This document shows, one piece after another, positions 58,080 through 64,000 of a stretch of 64,000 nt of DNA. The stretch spans positions 1,488,001 through 1,552,000 of the forward strand of contig JAGMUV010000007.1 of NCBI GenBank assembly GCA_020744425.1, in the 5' to 3' direction. The translations under genes and the position numbers were made by a program. The notes beneath the pieces were generated by a model, which saw only the letters and a program-made list of their open reading frames with translations, searched no databases and was not told the DNA's origin. The stretch is from Dactylonectria macrodidyma. Taxonomy: Eukaryota; Ascomycota; Sordariomycetes; Hypocreales; Nectriaceae. How positions within the stretch are numbered: the stretch's first letter is position 1; each line of letters starts with the position of its first letter.

Positions 58080-58407
58080 GCTACGATGCCTCGTCTGCCT
58101 CTATCGTCCTTCTTGCCTACAAGCCATCGCATCTCCATCAACACATATCTTGAGCGCTCCTCGCTCTCACATCTGTTGTCTTGTTTCTTCGCATCATCTC
58201 CTGCTTGAGTATCTGTTTCTCTCACGATCTATCACCAACGTATTCGATCCTCCCTTGAGAGTCGAGTCTAGACGACGACTTTTGTTGGACACGAAACAAC
58301 AACACCCTCCACTTTCAACCTTGAGGGCCAACAGCACTTCCCTACTTCTTGCCCTAGCTACCAATCCGAACCAACGACAGGCCAACACTTGGCCTATCTT
58401 CGCCATC

Positions 58408-58635
58408 ATGTGTTATCAGTTGGTCGAGCTCTACTCAGCCTGCCGCTGCCTCTACTACCAGCACGCCGTTGATCGCTGTGCGGGATACGGTCGCCCCAAC
58501 CACTACGTTGAGCAGCGGACCATCTTGGTTGGATACGTCTGCGGTCTGCACGCGAGCCATGCGTCCGCTCAGTACTCCTCACATTATGACCACTCCGACT
58601 ACAGTGGCCATTCCAGCTCCTCGACCTATCGATGA
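58408..58635 (+). CDS. small cysteine-containing protein, 75 residues
   Basis: One exon. The start at 58408 (context CATCATGTG) gives MCYQLVELYSACRCLYYQH, followed by HAVDRCAGYGRPNHYVEQRT and ILVGYVCGLHASH, then a Ser/Tyr/His-rich tail. Five cysteines (C2, C11, C13, C24 and C45) with nearby histidines could bind a metal. No signal peptide or membrane helix is seen. The frame is open for 245 codons further upstream, but that part has low-quality composition and lies in the TATA-led leader, so I start at the block that looks protein-like. I have the impression of a small family of similar fungal proteins beginning MCYQLVE, but cannot verify it here. The role is unknown. Long leaders with internal ATGs suggest translational control. 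Confidence 0.62.
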   Translation: MCYQLVELYSACRCLYYQHAVDRCAGYGRPNHYVEQRTILVGYVCGLHASHASAQYSSHYDHSDYSGHSSSSTYR

Positions 58636-61600
58636 AACATCCTGTCTCCGGTAACTGACTGCAAGTCATGGCACTCTTCACGACTCGCCACGTTCGGATT
58701 CGGCGATTGGATCTCCTACCTTTGGTCCTTTAACCCTTCACGACTCTCCGCATTGCTCTTGGCCCATGACCTTCGGACTCGTCCTCTTTCTCTAGGGGAG
58801 ACCTCATGATCGGTCGTGCCTCACAGCTGCACATCACCACTCTGAGCCTATCCTCCTCGGTCTTCTACACTTTCTTCTTGGGCAAGCTTCTAGGCCCGCC
58901 CTACTCTCTTGCCATGAACTCACCACGACGCTACCGAAGACACGAGAACGACATCACGATCATTACGTGAATGGAATCATGATTCGACGCACTTCCACTT
59001 CCTCGACACATAGCTGGGCGGCGCGCACCCCCAACAAATCAATGGCCCTTTTATTGGCCTCGTCCTCTACCTCCGAAACGGCATTTTACTTCTGCCTCTC
59101 TACTCTATCTTTCTCTATCTTTCTTTTCTTGCATTTTTCTTTACTTCATCCACGGTTTCAGAGTAGTCTCATCTCGGCATTTTGGGTGGTCATTTGCATA
59201 GCGTTGGTTTTGGTCTTATGTCGTTTGTTCCTGGATTCGGAAAACATGCGACGCGATTACACGACGGAAAATACGGACACCGGTTTATATTCTTGATCGG
59301 CTTTGCCGATTGCCTCACGGCACCTTTGGGCGATCTCGGGATATCGAGCTTGGGCTCGTATGTTGGACTTATGGGCCTTGGCTGGGCACTGTGCCTCGAA
59401 CTTCGATCACCCTTTTGATGGGTTTTTCTTATCCTTTTCTTCTCAGATGCCTCCTTTGATAAGAGGTTTTCTACTGGCACTAGGGACGGCAGATATATAC
59501 CAGGCGTTGGAATTGTTGGAATTGTTGGAATTTTTTTATTTATTTTTTTGCACTTGGCCATCTTCTTGCAGAGATTTCAAGTGCTTGTTGATGGAGGAGG
59601 TTACGCATACGCTGGGTGGATGCTACCGCCTCTGGATACTGGATGTTCTGTTTGCTTTTGCCTTTTACTTATTTTCCTTCTTTTTCTTCAGTTTTCAACA
59701 TTCCTTCCCTTCTTACATTTGGAAAGATGTTGTATTACCAATCAGACATGGACTGTGCAGGCTACAGTCAGCTCTACCAGCGGCCAGGGCTCAAATCATA
59801 CAGGAACTCAATCTGGAACACGGGATGTTCTGATATATTTTGAATAGAATCACGAATTGTTTCTGATCACAAATGAAGCCCATTCTCGTTTTCGTGACGT
59901 TGCTCCAATGCTGATGATTCAATTTGCTACTGACGTGAGGACAGTGAAGTCCGAGCCCCACTAATAGTGTGTCCTGCTCACATCCACTGAGAGGCGGGCA
60001 ACAGGTCACTACTGGACGACATGTCACTACCTAGACGGGAGAGAACGTGCAGGGGGAGCATATGTCAAAGGGCGTGGAACGCAACGTTGACCAAAGTCCC
60101 CGAGTTATTTTGGGCGATTCCAGATTTGCAACATTGGTGCGATGCGATCGATAAACCCACTGCTGCCCTGCATGGCCTCGCACAAGACTGCATCGATCAT
60201 TTCTGGCTTGAGGTCAGGGTATCGGTGAGGAGGCCTCATCTGACGGGCAAATCTGATGGGTGGGCGGGCAGCAAGCGGGCTGGCAAGGCAGACAACGGGA
60301 ACCCGCAGCCTCGCAGCAAGTGGAACAAGCATGCCCCGGGAAAGGCGTCTGAGGCTAGTTTGCGTGGTGAAAAGTCAGAACCTTGAAAGGGTAAACGCAC
60401 ATTGCTATTAATAGGGAAGGCTGGCAGGTTTGCCCGATGCGGGAAGGGGAGATTCTTTGATGGGCGGAACCGTTCTGCCGGGCCGGTGGCAGCATTAGCC
60501 CAGCCGTTTTGTGGCGACGCAGGCGATAGTATGATTTGCGGGCGGTGTAGGATTAGACGCGCCCCACCCGCCCTCACGCAGTAATTAGGCGACTGACGCC
60601 GTGCAGCAAAAAGGGACAGGGGTACGGACTAGCCTGCTAGGGTTATTTGTCGCGATCCTGGGTCTTGTCAGACTGCCGCAGATTGAGTGGCGGGTCTTTG
60701 GGGAGTTGGAGGGTGGCCTTGGAAATGTGGAAATGTTTCAATGACGCGAACGCAAGCGAATGCGGATAGTGCGATGTCCAAGGGTCTGCATAGTACCGGT
60801 ATACTGAAATATAGGCCAAACCTACCTGCGGGAAGATGTCGTGAGCATCAGCACAACACACGCTACCCATGCGGCTCCTTTCACATGTCTCGGCTAGATA
60901 CCAGGCAACCAGGCACGCAGCCAAACAGCACCATTGAAGCGTCGGAGGGATGCGAGGGATGCGCGCCCTCTCGGCCGGAATACTGGGGAAGAGTAAGCAC
61001 CATCCTCCCGCCTGGCGTTCGTCCACTCTGGGGGCGGGCCAAGGCAAATTTCAGGAGCCGAGGTGCAGGGTAACCTCCGGAGGATGAGGTAAGCACAGGC
61101 TTCAGGGTTGAAGCGTCTAACGTATCTTGTGGAAATGCATGCATGTCGTAGGGAAGTAGGGAGGGACTGCTTATTGTGGCGATATTCATGAGCGGTGTTA
61201 GCTAAGTTATGGCCGAAGATGCGGCTCTGGACTATATCGTGTTGAGTGTAGGATTCTAGCTAGGGGGTGCTGGATGGAGTTGGGGTCTAGGAATGCTAAC
61301 AGACCCCTCTAATGAAGACATCGGACGAAGCGCCAATTGAACAGGGCTAGAACATGATTACCTAAACTAGCTACTGAATCGTTTTTGTTTCTCGTGCCTT
61401 TTATGCGCATATTGCAGTTCTCAATTGCTCCGCCATACCTTAAGAATGCTCATAGAGGTACCTAAATTATTCAATTCTTCCACTGTACTTTAGGAGCCAA
61501 GTAGGTGGTATGCAGGTAATCTGATAGAGCGAGGAAGGCAGGAGACAACAAGGCAACATCCAAAAATCATGGCTCATAATATCTCATCTCTTGGTAGTTC

Positions 61601-61855
61601 TTCTAAAAGCTCCTTCCATTTCACGTACCTAGCCAGAGTAAACAAACCCTGACCAGCCTACCTAATCTCGAAATCACCATCATCCTCCATCTCAATCACT
61701 TTGCCGCACTGCCTCCTCTCTCGCCCTGCCCTCGCATCGTCCTCGTGTCTCGCTCCGGAACCTAAACACCACGCTCTTTGACCGCTTGGCATCTTTATTC
61801 AGCAACGCCATCGACCTGGAGTCATATGCATTTCTCAAAATAGTCCTTGTGTCTC
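58636..61855. other. gene-poor intergenic region, 3.2 kb
   Basis: No supported gene. It holds the 3' flank of the small protein, T-rich runs near 59530-59560 and 59670-59710, and a short GGAATTGTT triplet repeat near 59510-59535. Towards 61600-61855 the plus strand becomes pyrimidine-rich and is the likely leader of the last gene. Confidence 0.5.
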
Positions 61856-64000
61856 ATGGCCAACCTCCCGAATCCCTCACTCCAAAATCGCAAGTCGCCC
61901 CGTTGGCAGCCACCCAGGTTGCGTTCAAGCAGTCCACCTTCGGAGGCTACCACCCCGAAATTTCCCGCAGTCCCCAGGCCGTCTCAGCATCTTCATAAAG
62001 TCTCACCGTCGAGTCTCGCAGCTCTTCCCTCCCAGAGTCCCCCGCGAAGGGAAAGGCCTACAATGTTTTCCGTTTTCTTCAGCCATACCGAGGCACACCG
62101 ACCACAGGAGGTGATTGAAGTCGAACAAAGTGACTTTGATCACACACCAGCTCCGAGTCCTCGGCCATCTTTGTCACTGCTTCGTCGTTCCTCTGGAGAG
62201 TCTCATGCAAAGGGTGAACACTCTGCGAAGCCACTGCTACGCCACCGACGCAATCGGCTCAAGAAAAAGGCCAGTGGCTCAACTATCCCGGACAAGATGA
62301 TGAATCCACCGGCTCTTCGTCCAAATACAGAGATGTGCATATCTCGCAAAGATCCCAAAGAAAGAGTGCAACACGAAAACCAAGAGATACCTGCCTCTAG
62401 GAGGGCGTCGATGGCAAGTAGCAAAGCTTCACCGCCTATTTCTCCTGGAAGTAAAGTGTTCACGCCCTCCTTACCTACGAAAGATCGAATTCGGCTAGAA
62501 TCTCTATTACACTTGCATGATACGCATGCTCATGAGCACTTGTCAAGCATGGCTAGGTTAATCGGCATCTGCGACCCTGGTGATTCGGTACTGAAGGAGA
62601 GCAAAACTGGGTTATACCTGAAAAGTGCATCCCTTCACCCAGACAACCCCCAAGGAAGAGACGACAAAGCGAATCAGCATCTACCTAGAGAAGAAATTGA
62701 AACCGGATATTTTGAAGCAGCTAGTCCTTGGCACATGGTGGACAACGGCACCGAGCGGGCACACCCAGATTCCAACCACGATCCCATTCATCATCAAGGT
62801 TGGCTCAAGCCTGAACACCTCGATACAAACACAAGTGATCCAGACAACTCCGATATTTCTCCTGATATGAATCAAGAAGTGGTTGCGTTATCCGCAGCCG
62901 TAAAGAGACTTGAACATGGCGGAATGCGCCACGTTACTGATCGACGATACGACAAGCCGAAAGATCCATCTGTGTTCGAAACTCGAACCCCGATGATGGC
63001 AACAGACAAAACATCCTCACTCATGCACGCCAGGAACCACGTACAACCGCATACCGCTGGACAGCCTCCCCATTCTCCCCAGGCCCCAGAGCCACGCTGC
63101 ACCCCTTGCTCGATCCGGAGCTCTAAGAATCATCAGGCCTCGGGACATTGCCAAGATAGCCACGCCAAAACTCATGCTGAGGCTCACAGAACCTCGCCGT
63201 GTTCAAGTCATATCTGTGATTGTATACTGTCTGAAGAGAATCAAGATTACTTTGGACAAGTTGAGCGCCATTTGGAAGTTGACTCAGAGATCTCGCAAAG
63301 AGGTGAACATGGTCATGCGCAACGAGCGAGCCCGCGAACTTCGTCAGGTCGCAGTCAATCACTTGGTTCCCTCCTAGACTACAAGCGCACAACTCAGTGG
63401 CTCAAGGGGCTTATTCATACCCCAGAAGCTTACTGTACAAAGTTCACAGAAATTCCAACCAAAAAGGCGCCTGTCAAGATGCCATCTGATAGCGCTCAGC
63501 GTCCTTCCGAACCTGCGGAATCAAGCAGCACCACTCGTCGCCCGACCGGCAAGTCTGAATTAAAGATCGATGGACCATCCTTCAAACGAGCTGTTAGTGA
63601 TTTAGAAAGGCTCCTGAAAGATGCTCTAGATTTTGCATCCCACGTCGTGGATTACTCTAAGGCTTCAAAAAACGTCAGATGCGAGACAACATCAGCCACT
63701 ACGGACTCTGATCGCCACCCTGTCGCAGGCTATAGAGAACTTCTCAAGCGTTCTTTAGACGACGAGTCACCGCTTAGTGGCCATGGCAGCCCTAGAAATT
63801 TCTACGATATTGATATAAGTGAAAAGACTGTTCCTGTGCGGCCTGTATGCGGGCATGCCTCGACATTCTCTGGTCATGCTGATCGCCCCCGGCTGGCTGA
63901 GATTATCCAAAACTACTCTTTGGGGTGCGAAGATCTCTATACCACAACTCGTGGGACCCGACCGCGCTTTCGATCTCAACTTTCTGGATCTCTAGGACAG
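61856..64000 (+). CDS. large hypothetical protein, 3' end beyond the window (partial)
   Basis: The frame is open from the ATG at 61856 to the last base of the window: 715 codons with no stop, ending exactly on a codon boundary. An in-frame TAG lies 15 bases upstream, so 61856 is the first ATG; the next in-frame ATG is 62063. A frame this long cannot be chance. Seen: a basic, Ser/Pro-rich N-terminus (MANLPNPSLQNRKSPRWQPP), long polar disordered stretches rich in His, Ser, Asp and Arg, a cysteine cluster around CSSHICDC (near residue 460), and one better-ordered helical block, FKRAVSDLERLLKDALDFAS (from about residue 583). No membrane helix or enzyme domain is visible yet. It could be a long cytosolic N-terminus of a larger protein whose domain lies beyond 64000. 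I do not recognise the family. Confidence 0.75.
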   Translation, partial: MANLPNPSLQNRKSPRWQPPRLRSSSPPSEATTPKFPAVPRPSQHLHKVSPSSLAALPSQSPPRRERPTMFSVFFSHTEAHRPQEVIEVEQSDFDHTPAPSPRPSLSLLRRSSGESHAKGEHSAKPLLRHRRNRLKKKASGSTIPDKMMNPPALRPNTEMCISRKDPKERVQHENQEIPASRRASMASSKASPPISPGSKVFTPSLPTKDRIRLESLLHLHDTHAHEHLSSMARLIGICDPGDSVLKESKTGLYLKSASLHPDNPQGRDDKANQHLPREEIETGYFEAASPWHMVDNGTERAHPDSNHDPIHHQGWLKPEHLDTNTSDPDNSDISPDMNQEVVALSAAVKRLEHGGMRHVTDRRYDKPKDPSVFETRTPMMATDKTSSLMHARNHVQPHTAGQPPHSPQAPEPRCTPCSIRSSKNHQASGHCQDSHAKTHAEAHRTSPCSSHICDCILSEENQDYFGQVERHLEVDSEISQRGEHGHAQRASPRTSSGRSQSLGSLLDYKRTTQWLKGLIHTPEAYCTKFTEIPTKKAPVKMPSDSAQRPSEPAESSSTTRRPTGKSELKIDGPSFKRAVSDLERLLKDALDFASHVVDYSKASKNVRCETTSATTDSDRHPVAGYRELLKRSLDDESPLSGHGSPRNFYDIDISEKTVPVRPVCGHASTFSGHADRPRLAEIIQNYSLGCEDLYTTTRGTRPRFRSQLSGSLGQ

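Larger units (their letters stand above)
51709..58407. other. gene-poor, repeat-speckled region, 6.7 kb
   Basis: The longest stretch without a supported gene. It holds several short tandem repeats (listed separately and near 52985-53040, 53400-53455 and 55085-55135), purine-rich runs near 52720-52800, and a possible but unproven two-exon minus-strand gene at 53450-53894 (see findings). From about 58070 it is the probable leader of the small protein at 58408, with a TATA-like box at 58073. No domain was recognised on either strand. Confidence 0.5.

Noticed and set aside
57673..58407. 245 open codons upstream of, and in frame with, the 75-residue protein
   Set aside because: It crosses the TATA-like box and pyrimidine-rich leader and shows no protein-like block.

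Overview
This is a window of nuclear DNA from a filamentous ascomycete (Pezizomycotina). It is most likely a sordariomycete and plausibly hypocrealean. The evidence is short introns (about 50-100 bp) with GTAWGT-type donors, CTAAC/CTGAT branch sites and YAG acceptors, single genes on alternating strands, a Num1/ApsA-type cortical protein, a Pom1-type DYRK kinase, a fungal Cdc14 (SIN) protein, Ies4, a fungal indoleamine 2,3-dioxygenase and a cerato-platanin. The order-level placement is inference; no rDNA or mitochondrial marker is present.

Left third (1-24 kb): a conserved housekeeping block. In order it holds a PH-domain cortical anchor (ApsA/Num1 type, +), an OTU deubiquitinase (Otu2 type, +) convergent with a TPMT-family S-methyltransferase (-), a 3.3-kb gene-poor stretch, a 68-residue small protein (-), a second 4.5-kb gene-poor stretch, the mitochondrial outer-membrane sorting subunit Sam35 (+), convergent with the GID/CTLH ubiquitin-ligase scaffold Gid1/RanBPM (-), and the INO80 subunit Ies4 (-).

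Middle third (27-43 kb): a more accessory-looking stretch. It has an unrecognised 519-residue protein with six 24-residue tandem repeats, indoleamine 2,3-dioxygenase (+), a 14-cysteine secreted protein (-), a cerato-platanin (+) with a 77-bp tandem duplication in its leader, a very AT-rich island that may be a decayed (RIP-type) repeat, and a cysteine-rich single-pass membrane protein (+). Conserved genes then resume with Cdc14 of the septation initiation network (-) and geranylgeranyl diphosphate synthase (+).

Right third (43-64 kb): a Pex24/Pex28-29-type peroxisomal membrane protein with a dysferlin-like domain (-), a 1357-residue Pom1-type DYRK kinase (+), and a 6.7-kb stretch with simple repeats but no convincing gene. 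A 75-residue cysteine-containing protein with a long leader (+) follows. The window ends inside a large + strand reading frame, open for at least 715 codons, that runs off the right edge.

The genes do not form one pathway. There is no biosynthetic cluster, CRISPR, rRNA or tRNA that I can support. Cell polarity and cytokinesis are over-represented by eye (ApsA/Num1, Cdc14, Pom1), but they are far apart and on different strands, so I read this as ordinary gene order. All exon structures were read by eye from splice signals and frame continuity. Boundaries are best for the recognised families.
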